From the NCBI RefSeq assembly GCF_004123145.1, contig NZ_SDKC01000001.1, positions 266,001-330,000 on the forward strand: a DNA stretch of 64,000 nucleotides, written 5' to 3'. The notes under the pieces were generated by a model. It had not been told where the DNA came from. It made no database searches and worked only from the letters and a program-made list of their open reading frames with translations. Made by a program: the position numbers and the translations under genes. Of the stretch, positions 1-7,950 are shown piece after piece. Within the stretch, counting starts at the first letter, position 1. Each line of letters begins with the position of its first letter. Source of the stretch: Blautia faecicola. Its GTDB lineage: Bacteria > Bacillota > Clostridia > Lachnospirales > Lachnospiraceae.

Positions 1-819
1 CCGGAGTTGGTACAGATGATCCGTGAAAAATACGGTTATGATCAGCCGGTCTACGTGCAGTATATCCGCTGGCTGGAAGGAATTCTGAATGGAAACTTCG
101 GCTATTCTATCGTGACAAAAACGAATATTTTCGATGAGCTGGCGACAAGAATCCCGAACACGATCAAGCTGGTGCTGCCGTCTTATCTGACTGCCTATGT
201 GATCTCAATCGTGCTGGGTCTGGTGGCCGGTTCTCACAAAAACAAATGGCTGGACAAACTGATCGACGGGATCTGTTCCCTGTGGATCGCGATGCCGACT
301 TTCTGGGTAGCGATGCTCTTTATCTATCTGTTCGGCTATAAACTGCGGATCCTTCCGATCCTTGGCATGCATACGGTAGGTGTGAATACTTTGTCTGATT
401 TCCTGTTGCATTTTATTACACCGTATCTGGTGCTGACACTGGCATTTATCCCGGACAATGTGCGTTATGTGCGTTCTTCCACGATCACACAGTACTCCGA
501 GGATTATGTTATGGTACAGAAGGCATTTGGCGCTTCCAAAGCAGAGATCATGTTCAAACATGTCTGTAAGAACGTACTGCTTCCGGTTATCACAAAACTG
601 GGTATGGCATTGCCAACGCTGGTAACAGGTGCGGTTATCACGGAAACCGTATTCAGCTGGCCGGGTATCGGACCGTATTTTATCAAGGCGGTACAGGGTA
701 TGGACTATCCGATTGTTATGATCGTTTTGATATTGTCTTCCACCCTGGTAGTCCTGGGAAATCTGCTGTCCGATATTTTATACTGTGTGACAGATCCGCG
801 TATCAGAAAGATGGGGTAA
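1..819 (+). CDS. Peptide ABC transporter permease, DppB/OppB type (5' partial)
   Basis: This is one of two membrane subunits of an oligopeptide/dipeptide (or nickel) importer. The reading frame is open from base 1 and the first residues (PELVQMIREKYG) correspond to the middle of the usual N-terminal region, so the start and first membrane helix lie upstream of the window. About six hydrophobic segments are visible. The permease EAA-type loop, which contacts the ATPases, is around GASKAEIMFKHV. The C-terminus DPRIRKMG is typical of the family. The next gene begins 4 bases after the stop. The family is clear; the actual substrate cannot be read from the sequence. Confidence 0.93.
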   Translation, partial: PELVQMIREKYGYDQPVYVQYIRWLEGILNGNFGYSIVTKTNIFDELATRIPNTIKLVLPSYLTAYVISIVLGLVAGSHKNKWLDKLIDGICSLWIAMPTFWVAMLFIYLFGYKLRILPILGMHTVGVNTLSDFLLHFITPYLVLTLAFIPDNVRYVRSSTITQYSEDYVMVQKAFGASKAEIMFKHVCKNVLLPVITKLGMALPTLVTGAVITETVFSWPGIGPYFIKAVQGMDYPIVMIVLILSSTLVVLGNLLSDILYCVTDPRIRKMG

Positions 820-823
820 TCGT

Positions 824-1690
824 ATGGCAATGAATCATTCACAGAAAAAACGTCTGGAAAATGTCTGGGAGGCATTAAAACACGACAAAATCGCAATATT
901 TTCTATTATCTTCCTTGCACTGATCCTGATATTATCCTTACTGGCTCCGGTACTCCCGCTGGAACCGAATAAAACCGATGTCGCTCATATGTTAGAGGCA
1001 CCAAGCAGTGCCCATATTTTCGGAACCGATGAAGTGGGCCGTGATTATCTGGCGCGTGTCATCTACGGAGGCCGTGTGTCCCTGCTGGTCGGCGTGCTTG
1101 CCATGCTGATGAGTGTGACCATCGGTGTCACTGTTGGGATTCTTGCCGGTTACCTCGGCGGTATCATAGATGGTATCCTGATGCGGATCGTTGACATTCT
1201 GCAGTCCATTCCGTGGCTGATCCTGGTTACGGTTATCAGTATTTTCTTCAAACAGGGACTGGTGTCCATTATTATCGTGATCGGATTCTTCTCCTGGATG
1301 GAAATCGCCCGTCTGGTGCGTGCGGAGGTTATGTCCGTCAAAGAGAGGGAATACGTCCTCTATGCGGACTTTGCCGGCGTGCCGTTATTTAAAATGGTAC
1401 TCCGTCATCTGATTCCTTCGGTACTGCCGACGATCATCATCGCAGCGACCACCAGTATCTCCAATGCGATCATGACAGAATCTTCCTTAAGTTTTTTGGG
1501 GATCGGTATTCAGGAACCGCTGTCTTCCTGGGGAAAATTACTGCAGAGTGCACAGAGTAACCTGCAGAATGCCGTTTACATGGCGATCATCCCCGGTCTT
1601 TTGATCATGCTGACCATCTTTGCGTTCAACAAACTGGGCAATCTGCTTCGAATCTATGTAGATCCCCGTGTCATGGATGCAGGCAAATAG
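824..1690 (+). CDS. Peptide ABC transporter permease, DppC/OppC type
   Basis: Second permease subunit of the same importer, 288 residues, a normal family length. It has an N-terminal cytoplasmic segment, a first helix near residues 28-48 (IFSIIFLALILILSLLAPVL), the family signature HIFGTDEVGRDYLARVIYGG, about five further helices, and the EAA loop near GVPLFKMVLRHLIPSVLP. The ATG sits 4 bases after the upstream stop, which suggests translational coupling with the first permease. It should form a heterodimeric channel with that protein and couple to the two ATPases that follow. Confidence 0.95.
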   Translation: MAMNHSQKKRLENVWEALKHDKIAIFSIIFLALILILSLLAPVLPLEPNKTDVAHMLEAPSSAHIFGTDEVGRDYLARVIYGGRVSLLVGVLAMLMSVTIGVTVGILAGYLGGIIDGILMRIVDILQSIPWLILVTVISIFFKQGLVSIIIVIGFFSWMEIARLVRAEVMSVKEREYVLYADFAGVPLFKMVLRHLIPSVLPTIIIAATTSISNAIMTESSLSFLGIGIQEPLSSWGKLLQSAQSNLQNAVYMAIIPGLLIMLTIFAFNKLGNLLRIYVDPRVMDAGK

Positions 1691-1701
1691 GAGGAGTGGA
1701 G

Positions 1702-2712
1702 ATGAAAGAAAACAGAGTATTAACCATAGACAATCTGACCACTACGTTTGAGAGTCACAAACAGAAGATTCAGGCGGTGCGCGGTGTCTCCCTCCATGTG
1801 GATGAAGGAGATATTCTGGCTATTGTAGGAGAGTCCGGAAGTGGGAAAAGTGTAACCATGAAGTCGGTCATGGGACTTCTTGGAGAAAATGCAGATGTGC
1901 AGGCAGATCATCTGGAACTGCTGCAGAAGGATCTGCTGTCCATGTCCGAAAAAGAAAAACGGAAAATGCGTGGAAAAGATATGGCAATGATCTTCCAGGA
2001 TCCGATGACTGCCTTGAATCCGCTGAAAAAGATCGGGTATCATATGATCGAGGTACTCCGCCGTCACCGGAACCTGAGCAAGGCAGAAGCAAGAAAAGTA
2101 GCCATCGATATGCTGGGAAAGGTAGGAATCCCGTCGGCAGAAAGCCGGATGGATCAGTATCCCCATGAATTTTCCGGTGGTATGAGACAGCGTGTCATGA
2201 TCGCAATGGCGCTGTGCTGCCAGCCGCGGCTGCTGATCGCCGATGAACCGACAACCGCACTGGATGTAACGATCCAGGCGCAGATCCTGCAGCTTCTCAA
2301 ACAGTTAAATGAAAATGAGCAGATGAATATTATTCTAATCACCCACGATCTCGGGGTGGTAGCTTCTCTGGCGAAACGGATCGAAGTGATGTACGGAGGT
2401 CTGATCATGGAAGAGGGAACCACAGAAGAGATCTTCGAACATCCAACCCATCCGTACACGAGAGCACTGCTTCATGCGATTCCAAAATGTGAGAGCGGAT
2501 GTCGGGAACGTCTCGAACCGATCCCGGGTATGGCACCGTCTCTGGCGAATCCGCCGGCAGGATGTCCATTTGTGACCCGCTGTCGGTTTGCATGCGAGGA
2601 ATGTAAGAAAGGGATCCCGTCCATGCGGGCATATTCCGATACCCAGTCCTCCAGATGTATCTTCACAAAAGAAGAACTGGACGAGAAAGAGAAGAAAGAA
2701 GAGGAGAAATAA
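1702..2712 (+). CDS. Peptide ABC transporter ATP-binding protein, DppD/OppD type
   Basis: First ATPase of the importer. Visible motifs are Walker A GESGSGKS, the Q-loop [10 protein letters not shown], the ABC signature FSGGMRQR, Walker [13 protein letters not shown] and the switch histidine ITHD. The oligopeptide-transporter C-terminal domain carries the Cys pattern [14 protein letters not shown], which binds an Fe-S cluster in some relatives. An in-frame GTG lies at 1696, but AGGAGG at 1689-1694 is correctly spaced only for the ATG at 1702, so that start is used. The C-terminal tail is rich in Lys and Glu. It is transcribed with its neighbours, with gaps of a few bases. Confidence 0.95.
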   Translation: MKENRVLTIDNLTTTFESHKQKIQAVRGVSLHVDEGDILAIVGESGSGKSVTMKSVMGLLGENADVQADHLELLQKDLLSMSEKEKRKMRGKDMAMIFQDPMTALNPLKKIGYHMIEVLRRHRNLSKAEARKVAIDMLGKVGIPSAESRMDQYPHEFSGGMRQRVMIAMALCCQPRLLIADEPTTALDVTIQAQILQLLKQLNENEQMNIILITHDLGVVASLAKRIEVMYGGLIMEEGTTEEIFEHPTHPYTRALLHAIPKCESGCRERLEPIPGMAPSLANPPAGCPFVTRCRFACEECKKGIPSMRAYSDTQSSRCIFTKEELDEKEKKEEEK

Positions 2713-2713
2713 T

Positions 2714-3691
2714 ATGGAAACAAAAGAACAATATCTTCTGGAAGCGAAGAATCTGTCCAAGTATTTCCCGGTCAAAAATTTCTTCGGAAAACTGGTACAG
2801 GAAGTACGGGCGGTGGACCGTGTGAACCTTTCCATTAAAAAAGGAGAAACCTTCGGTCTGGTGGGAGAGTCCGGCTGTGGAAAGTCCACACTGGGCCGTA
2901 CTCTGATCCGTATGTATGAGCCGACCGATGGAATCTTAACCTACGACGGTCACGACATCACAAAGACAAAGGGTAAAGAACTCCTTGCATATCATAAAAG
3001 AATGCAGATTATTTTTCAGGATCCTTATTCTGCGCTGGATCCCCATCAGAATGTAAGAGAAATCATGGCCGAACCGATTTCCGTCTTTGAAAAACTTCCG
3101 GAAAAAGAGATGGATGAGCGGATCGTAAGTCTTCTTGAAAAAGTAGGTATGAAGGCAGACGATATGGAAAAATATGCCTATGAATTTTCAGGCGGACAGC
3201 GTCAGCGTATCGGTATCGCAAGAGCCTTATCCGTCAATCCGGAATTCCTGCTCTGCGATGAGCCGATCTCCGCACTGGACGTATCGATCCAGGCACAGGT
3301 TGTCAACGTGCTGGAAGATCTGCAGCAGGAACTGGGACTGACTTACCTGTTTGTGGCACATGATCTGTCCATGGTGCGCCATATCTCCGACAGGATCGGT
3401 GTGATGTACCTTGGTAAGATCGTGGAGAGCGGAGACAGCGATGAAGTGTATGACAATCCATGCCACCCATACACCCGGGCACTGCTGGCCTCCATTCCGA
3501 TCGCAGATCCGAAGCGGGCACTCAGCCTGGAACATTGCGGCATCGAGGGAGACCTTCCGAGTCCGCTGCATGTTCCGTCCGGCTGTCGTTTCCATACACG
3601 CTGTCCTTATGCGACCGAGCAGTGCAGACAGCAGGAACCGGAACTGGAAGAGAGAACACCGGGTCATATGGTGGCCTGCTGGAAAAAATAA
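2714..3691 (+). CDS. Peptide ABC transporter ATP-binding protein, DppF/OppF type
   Basis: Second ATPase of the importer, 325 residues. It shows Walker A GESGCGKS, the Q-loop [10 protein letters not shown], the signature FSGGQRQR, Walker [12 protein letters not shown], the switch AHD, and the C-terminal motif [14 protein letters not shown]. An open frame extends upstream to 2588 inside the preceding gene, but the ATG at 2714 has GAGGAG at 2701-2706 just before it and overlaps nothing conserved, so it is taken as the start. OppD/OppF pairs normally form an ATPase heterodimer. This completes the visible part of the transporter; a binding-protein gene is not in the window and probably lies upstream. 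Confidence 0.95.
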   Translation: METKEQYLLEAKNLSKYFPVKNFFGKLVQEVRAVDRVNLSIKKGETFGLVGESGCGKSTLGRTLIRMYEPTDGILTYDGHDITKTKGKELLAYHKRMQIIFQDPYSALDPHQNVREIMAEPISVFEKLPEKEMDERIVSLLEKVGMKADDMEKYAYEFSGGQRQRIGIARALSVNPEFLLCDEPISALDVSIQAQVVNVLEDLQQELGLTYLFVAHDLSMVRHISDRIGVMYLGKIVESGDSDEVYDNPCHPYTRALLASIPIADPKRALSLEHCGIEGDLPSPLHVPSGCRFHTRCPYATEQCRQQEPELEERTPGHMVACWKK

Positions 3692-3715
3692 AAAGAGTGA
3701 GGAACAGATAAAAAT

Positions 3716-4993
3716 ATGCTTTCAAAAGAACTTTACCGAACCTATGTCCAGATCCTGAAAGATGAACTGGTGCCGGCGATGGGATGTACCGAGCCCATCG
3801 CCATCGCTTACGCGGGAGCCGTGGCCAGAAAGACACTGGGAGTCCTGCCGGAGCGGGTGGAGGTTGCGGTCAGCCGAAATATTATAAAAAATGTAAAAAG
3901 CGTGGTTGTTCCACATACCGGTGGCTTACGTGGAATCGAAGCCGCCGCAGCTGCCGGAATCGTGGCAGGAGATGCTGCGAAGGAACTGGAGGTCATCTCC
4001 CATGTGGAACAGGAAGACATCGAAGCAATGGGAACCTTCCTGAAGGAGGTTCCGTGCAGTGTCTGTGAGGCATCCTCTGATCTGATCTTTGATATTCAGA
4101 TTACTTTATATCACGGAGAAGATAGAGCGAGTGTACGGATCACCGATTTTCACACGAATCTGGTGCATGTGTCCAGAAACGGGGAGATCCTTCTGGCAAA
4201 AGAGATTACCGGAAAAGAAGAGTCCGCGCTGGCAGACAAATCGACGCTTACCATAGAAAAAATCTTTGCATTTGCAAAGGAAGTGGACCTTGCAGATGTC
4301 CGGGAAGTACTGGAACGTCAGGTTCGTTACAACATGGCGATCGCCGAGGAAGGGCTCTGCGGTAATTACGGAGCCAATATTGGAAAGGTTCTGCTGGCCA
4401 CTTACGGCGATCAGGATGTCAAGGTGCGCGCCAAAGCCATGGCAGCTGCCGGTTCTGATGCAAGAATGAACGGCTGTGAGCTTCCGGTGGTGATCAATTC
4501 CGGAAGCGGCAACCAGGGAATCACAGCTTCTGTCCCGATCGTGGTTTTCGCAAAAGAACTGCAGGTATCGGAAGAAACGATGTACCGGGCACTGGTGATC
4601 TCGAATCTGGCAACGATCCATATCAAAGAAGGAATCGGCAGACTTTCCGCATACTGCGGTGCAGTGGGAGCCGGATGTGGCTGTAGCGCCGGGATTGCCT
4701 ACCTGTACGGAGACGGCAAGAAGGAGGGCGAACATGCCATTGTCAACGGTCTTGCTATTGTATCAGGCATGATCTGCGACGGAGCAAAAGCATCCTGCGC
4801 AGCAAAGATCGCGTCTTCTGTAGACGCGGGAATCCTTGGGTACTTTATGTATAAGAACGGACAGCAGTTTATCGGCGGTGACGGTATCGTAAAAAAAGGT
4901 GTGGAAAATACGATCCGCTGTGTAGGTAAACTGGCATCCGAGGGTATGCTCGAGACAGACCGGGAAATCGTTCATCTGATGATCCACGGATAA
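3716..4993 (+). CDS. cyuA: L-cysteine desulfidase family protein (CyuA/YhaM, UPF0597)
   Basis: A 425-residue protein of the serine-dehydratase-alpha-like desulfidase family, whose characterised members cleave L-cysteine to pyruvate, ammonia and sulfide using a 4Fe-4S cluster. Conserved cysteine positions are visible in the N-terminal MGCTEPIAIAYA, in GAVGAGCGCSAG near residue 320, and in ICDGAKASCAAK near 355. The length matches the family. It begins 24 bases after the peptide-transporter ATPase with GAGGAA upstream, so it is probably the last gene of that operon, which hints that peptides carrying cysteine, or a related substrate, are imported and broken down. Family assignment is firm; substrate is inferred. 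Confidence 0.85.
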   Translation: MLSKELYRTYVQILKDELVPAMGCTEPIAIAYAGAVARKTLGVLPERVEVAVSRNIIKNVKSVVVPHTGGLRGIEAAAAAGIVAGDAAKELEVISHVEQEDIEAMGTFLKEVPCSVCEASSDLIFDIQITLYHGEDRASVRITDFHTNLVHVSRNGEILLAKEITGKEESALADKSTLTIEKIFAFAKEVDLADVREVLERQVRYNMAIAEEGLCGNYGANIGKVLLATYGDQDVKVRAKAMAAAGSDARMNGCELPVVINSGSGNQGITASVPIVVFAKELQVSEETMYRALVISNLATIHIKEGIGRLSAYCGAVGAGCGCSAGIAYLYGDGKKEGEHAIVNGLAIVSGMICDGAKASCAAKIASSVDAGILGYFMYKNGQQFIGGDGIVKKGVENTIRCVGKLASEGMLETDREIVHLMIHG

Positions 4994-5007
4994 TACATAC
5001 AGAAAAA

Positions 5008-5073
5008 TAAGCTCCTTTTGCATGAAAAGAACGGTTAGTTGTATGAAACCAAAACGCAAAGGGGGCTTTACTT
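5008..5073 (+). terminator. Candidate terminator after the cysteine desulfidase gene
   Basis: AAGCTCCTTTTGC pairs with GCAAAGGGGGCTT over 13 bp with two G-U pairs, across a loop of about 30 bases, followed by TTTACTTTTT. The loop is long for an intrinsic terminator, so confidence is moderate. Confidence 0.5.
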
Positions 5074-5121
5074 TTTGGACAAAACGTGATAAAAGTATAG
5101 AGGAGTAACTATTCGGTAAGA

Positions 5122-5172
5122 ATATCCTGTGAGTTCTTTTGACAGGAACTGTTGAAAGAACTCACAGGATAT
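5122..5172 (+). repeat. 18-bp perfect inverted repeat in the leader of the GTPase gene
   Basis: ATATCCTGTGAGTTCTTT (5122-5139) is repeated exactly in inverted form at 5155-5172 with a 15-base loop. It follows GTAACTATTCGG at 5105, which resembles one end of a repeat family seen elsewhere in the window, and precedes a second hairpin with a U-run. It may be part of an RNA leader, an operator, or an intergenic repeat. Confidence 0.7.
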
Positions 5173-5186
5173 GCAGACAAAAATTC

Positions 5187-5216
5187 AGGGCTGTTTTAGA
5201 GAAAACAGCCCTTTTT
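5187..5216 (+). terminator. Intrinsic terminator or attenuator directly upstream of the COG0523 gene
   Basis: AGGGCTGTTTT and AAAACAGCCCT form a stem of 11 bp with the 4-base loop AGAG, followed by TTTT. It ends only about 13 bases before the AGGAGG site of the next gene, and no promoter fits between them. Transcription of that gene therefore appears to cross a terminator, which suggests attenuation or regulated readthrough. I do not recognise a known riboswitch class here. Confidence 0.75.
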
Positions 5217-5241
5217 GGGCGTTTTTCAGGAGGTAAAAAAC

Positions 5242-6411
5242 ATGACAAAGATTGACATTATTTCAGGATTTTTAGGAGCCGGAAAAACAACACTGATTAA
5301 AAAACTGCTCTCTGAAGCTTTAAAAGGTGAGCAGGTAGTGCTGATTGAAAATGAATTTGGAGAGATCGGTATCGACGGAGGATTCTTAAAGGACTCCGGT
5401 ATCGAGATCCGTGAGATGAACTCCGGATGTATCTGCTGTTCTCTGGTAGGTGATTTCGGAACTTCTCTGAAAGAAGTGATCACAACCTATCATCCGGATC
5501 GTATCATCATCGAGCCGTCAGGTGTAGGCAAACTCTCTGACGTCATCAAAGCGGTAAAAGGTGTGGATGTGGACTGCGAGATCAGCCTGAACAGCTATAC
5601 AACCGTAGCGGATGTAAACAAATGCAAAATGTATATGAGAAACTTCGGTGAATTCTTCGAGAACCAGTTACAGTATGCAAGAACGATTATTCTGAGCCGT
5701 ACCGATACACCGAAGGCTACTGAGGAGAAAGTAGCAAAAGCAGTCGCTCTGATCCGTGAAGTGAACAAAGACGCAGTGATCATTACCACTCCGATCGAAA
5801 AACTGGACGGTGCACAGATCCTGGAAGCGATGGAGCAGGGCAGAGAAGAAGACGAAGATTTCTGCCCGGTATGCGGTGGACACCACGATCATGACCACGA
5901 GCATGAGCATCATCATCACGACCACGACGACGAGTGCGGATGTGACCATGACCACGAACATGAGCATCATCACCATGATCATGATGGCGAGTGCGGATGT
6001 GACCATGACCATGAACATCATCATCACGACCATGACGATGAGTGCGGATGCGGACATGACCACGATCACGAACATCATCACCATGATGGCGAGTGTGGAT
6101 GCGGTCACGATCATCACCATCATCATGCAGATGAAGTATTTACAAGCTGGGGTCGTGAGACTGCTAAGAAGTATACAAAAGAAGAGATCGAAGCTGCATT
6201 AAAGACACTGTCAGAAGCAGAAGATCTCGGTGTGATCCTTCGTGCCAAAGGTATGGTGGACGGAAAAGACGGACAGTGGATCTACTTTGATATGGTTCCG
6301 GAAGAGTATGAGGTACGCACCGGTACTCCACAGATCACAGGTAAGATCTGTGTGATCGGTTCCAAGATGGCAGAAGACAAAATTGCTGAAATTTTTGGAG
6401 TGAATGAGTAA
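5242..6411 (+). CDS. COG0523/CobW-family GTPase with His/Cys-rich metal-binding insert
   Basis: A 389-residue GTPase of the G3E family of metal chaperones. Walker A is GFLGAGKTTLIKK near residues 9-21. The family metal motif CICC (CxCC) is near residue 62, followed by IIEPSGVGK and SRTD for nucleotide binding. Between the GTPase and the C-terminal domain, at about residues 210-300, is a long low-complexity insert made of repeated DHDHEH-HHHH units separated by ECGC, preceded by CPVCGG. This is expected to bind zinc or another transition metal. The ATG at 5242 is chosen because AGGAGG lies at 5229-5234; an upstream TTG at 5215 has no support. It overlaps the next gene by one base. Confidence 0.9.
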   Translation: MTKIDIISGFLGAGKTTLIKKLLSEALKGEQVVLIENEFGEIGIDGGFLKDSGIEIREMNSGCICCSLVGDFGTSLKEVITTYHPDRIIIEPSGVGKLSDVIKAVKGVDVDCEISLNSYTTVADVNKCKMYMRNFGEFFENQLQYARTIILSRTDTPKATEEKVAKAVALIREVNKDAVIITTPIEKLDGAQILEAMEQGREEDEDFCPVCGGHHDHDHEHEHHHHDHDDECGCDHDHEHEHHHHDHDGECGCDHDHEHHHHDHDDECGCGHDHDHEHHHHDGECGCGHDHHHHHADEVFTSWGRETAKKYTKEEIEAALKTLSEAEDLGVILRAKGMVDGKDGQWIYFDMVPEEYEVRTGTPQITGKICVIGSKMAEDKIAEIFGVNE

Positions 6412-7361
6412 TGATGAAGAGAGATGTTCCCGTATATTTAATTACAGGATTTTTAGAGAGTGGTAAAACCCAGTTTCTGGATTTTACCATTCATCAGAGT
6501 TATTTTCAGATTCCGGACAAAACGCTTCTGATTCTCTGTGAAGAGGGAGAAGAAGAGTACGATGAGGAAAGCCTGAAAAAAATGAATACGGTGATCGAGA
6601 TCATCGAAGATCCGGAAGACTTTAACGCGGATACCCTGCAGATGTTGAATAAAAAACATCAGCCTGGCAGAGTCCTGGTAGAGTACAATCCGCTGTGGTC
6701 TGTAGATAAGTTCTATCAGACCGATATGCCACGTTACTGGGATCTGGCACAGCATATCGTAACCGTGGATGCCAGCACCTTCCAGATTTATATGAACAAT
6801 ATGAAATCTTTATTCATGGAGATGATCCGAAACGCGGACCTGGTAATTTTCAACCGCTGTCAGGATGAACATCCGCTGGCAAACTTCCGCCGCAGCGTCA
6901 AAGTTGTCAATTCCAGAGCGGAAGTGGTATTTGAAAATGAAGAGGGCGAGATCGACGATATTTTCCAGGATGAGATGCCGTATGATATGAACGCGGATAT
7001 CATTGATATCGAAGATATCGATTATGGTATCTGGTATGTGGATATGATGGATAACCTGGACAAATATGTGGATAAGACCGTCCGTTTCAAAGGACAGGTG
7101 TTGAAAAGTCGTGAGCTGAACGCAGGATTTTTCGTGCCCGGACGTATGGCGATGACCTGCTGTGCGGACGATACCCAGTTTATCGGCTATATCTGTAAGA
7201 ATCCGGCAGCCAAGAGACTGCGGATCGGCAGCTGGGTAACGGTAACTGCAAAAGTTAAAGACGAATTTATGGAAGTATACAACGGCAGAGGTCCGGTATT
7301 GTACGCAACAGAGATTGAAGCGGCAGAAAAACCGGAGCAGGAGCTGGTATACTTCGGCTGA
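6411..7361 (+). CDS. COG0523-like GTPase fused to a DUF1980/YcgQ-like C-terminal domain
   Basis: The N-terminal part (about residues 1-200) has Walker A ITGFLESGKTQF and the overall order of a CobW-type GTPase, but lacks the CxCC motif and has an acidic segment, CEEGEEEYDEE, instead. The C-terminal part (about 220-316) contains TVRFKGQVLK and FFVPGRMAMTCCADD, resembling the soluble domain of TIGR03943/YcgQ membrane proteins, which are often encoded beside permeases and metal GTPases. Its ATG overlaps the stop of the preceding GTPase (TAATG), so the two are co-translated and probably act together in metal handling. No experimentally known role is apparent to me. Confidence 0.75.
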   Translation: MMKRDVPVYLITGFLESGKTQFLDFTIHQSYFQIPDKTLLILCEEGEEEYDEESLKKMNTVIEIIEDPEDFNADTLQMLNKKHQPGRVLVEYNPLWSVDKFYQTDMPRYWDLAQHIVTVDASTFQIYMNNMKSLFMEMIRNADLVIFNRCQDEHPLANFRRSVKVVNSRAEVVFENEEGEIDDIFQDEMPYDMNADIIDIEDIDYGIWYVDMMDNLDKYVDKTVRFKGQVLKSRELNAGFFVPGRMAMTCCADDTQFIGYICKNPAAKRLRIGSWVTVTAKVKDEFMEVYNGRGPVLYATEIEAAEKPEQELVYFG

Positions 7362-7377
7362 TGAAGGAGTTATCATT

Positions 7378-7938
7378 ATGTATCTGATCGTAGGCCTGGG
7401 CAATCCGGGAAAACAGTATGAAAATACCCGCCATAACGTGGGATTTGACGCGGTTGATCTTCTAGTGGATGAGTATCGCGTACCCTCTTCGGGAAAACAA
7501 CATAAGGCAATGTACGGAAAGGGCGTGATCGCGGGTCAGAAAGTGATCCTGGCGAAACCGCTGACCTACATGAACCTGAGCGGGGAATCAGTGAGAGCCC
7601 TGGTAGACTATTATAAGATCGATCCGGAAGAAGAACTGATCGTGATCTATGACGATATCAGTCTGGAACCGGGAAAGATCCGGATACGGAAAAAAGGAAG
7701 TGCGGGCGGCCATAACGGCATCAAAAATATTATCGCACAGCTGGGCACCCAGAACTTCCAGAGAATCAAAGTTGGAGTCGGAGAAAAGCCGAAGGGCTGG
7801 GATCTGGCAGATTATGTGCTGGGACACTTTTCCAAAGAAGACCGGGGACTGGTGGATGACGCGCTGAAACGCGTGGCAGGCGCCGTGGAACTGATGGTGC
7901 AGGGAGAAGTGGATCAGGCGATGAATCAGTTTAACTAG
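7378..7938 (+). CDS. pth: Peptidyl-tRNA hydrolase
   Basis: This 186-residue enzyme releases peptides from prematurely dropped peptidyl-tRNA. Family motifs are the N-terminal MYLIVGLGNPG, NTRHNVGF with the catalytic histidine, AKPLTYMNLSG, IYDDISLEPGKIRIR with the catalytic aspartate, and GGHNGIKNI. The frame is open upstream to 7315, but the conserved N-terminus begins at the ATG at 7378, preceded by AAGGAG. It lies directly before mfd, a very common arrangement in Firmicutes. Confidence 0.97.
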   Translation: MYLIVGLGNPGKQYENTRHNVGFDAVDLLVDEYRVPSSGKQHKAMYGKGVIAGQKVILAKPLTYMNLSGESVRALVDYYKIDPEEELIVIYDDISLEPGKIRIRKKGSAGGHNGIKNIIAQLGTQNFQRIKVGVGEKPKGWDLADYVLGHFSKEDRGLVDDALKRVAGAVELMVQGEVDQAMNQFN

Positions 7939-7950
7939 AAAGGGAAAACG

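Noticed and set aside
3716..4993. Reading the desulfidase gene as an L-serine dehydratase alpha subunit
   Set aside because: The architecture and full 425-residue length fit the CyuA/YhaM family; no beta-subunit gene is adjacent.
5668..6126. Minus-strand open frame of 152 residues rich in Met and Val opposite the His-rich repeats
   Set aside because: It is the complement of CAT/CAC histidine codons in the GTPase gene; composition is an artefact and no start signals support it.
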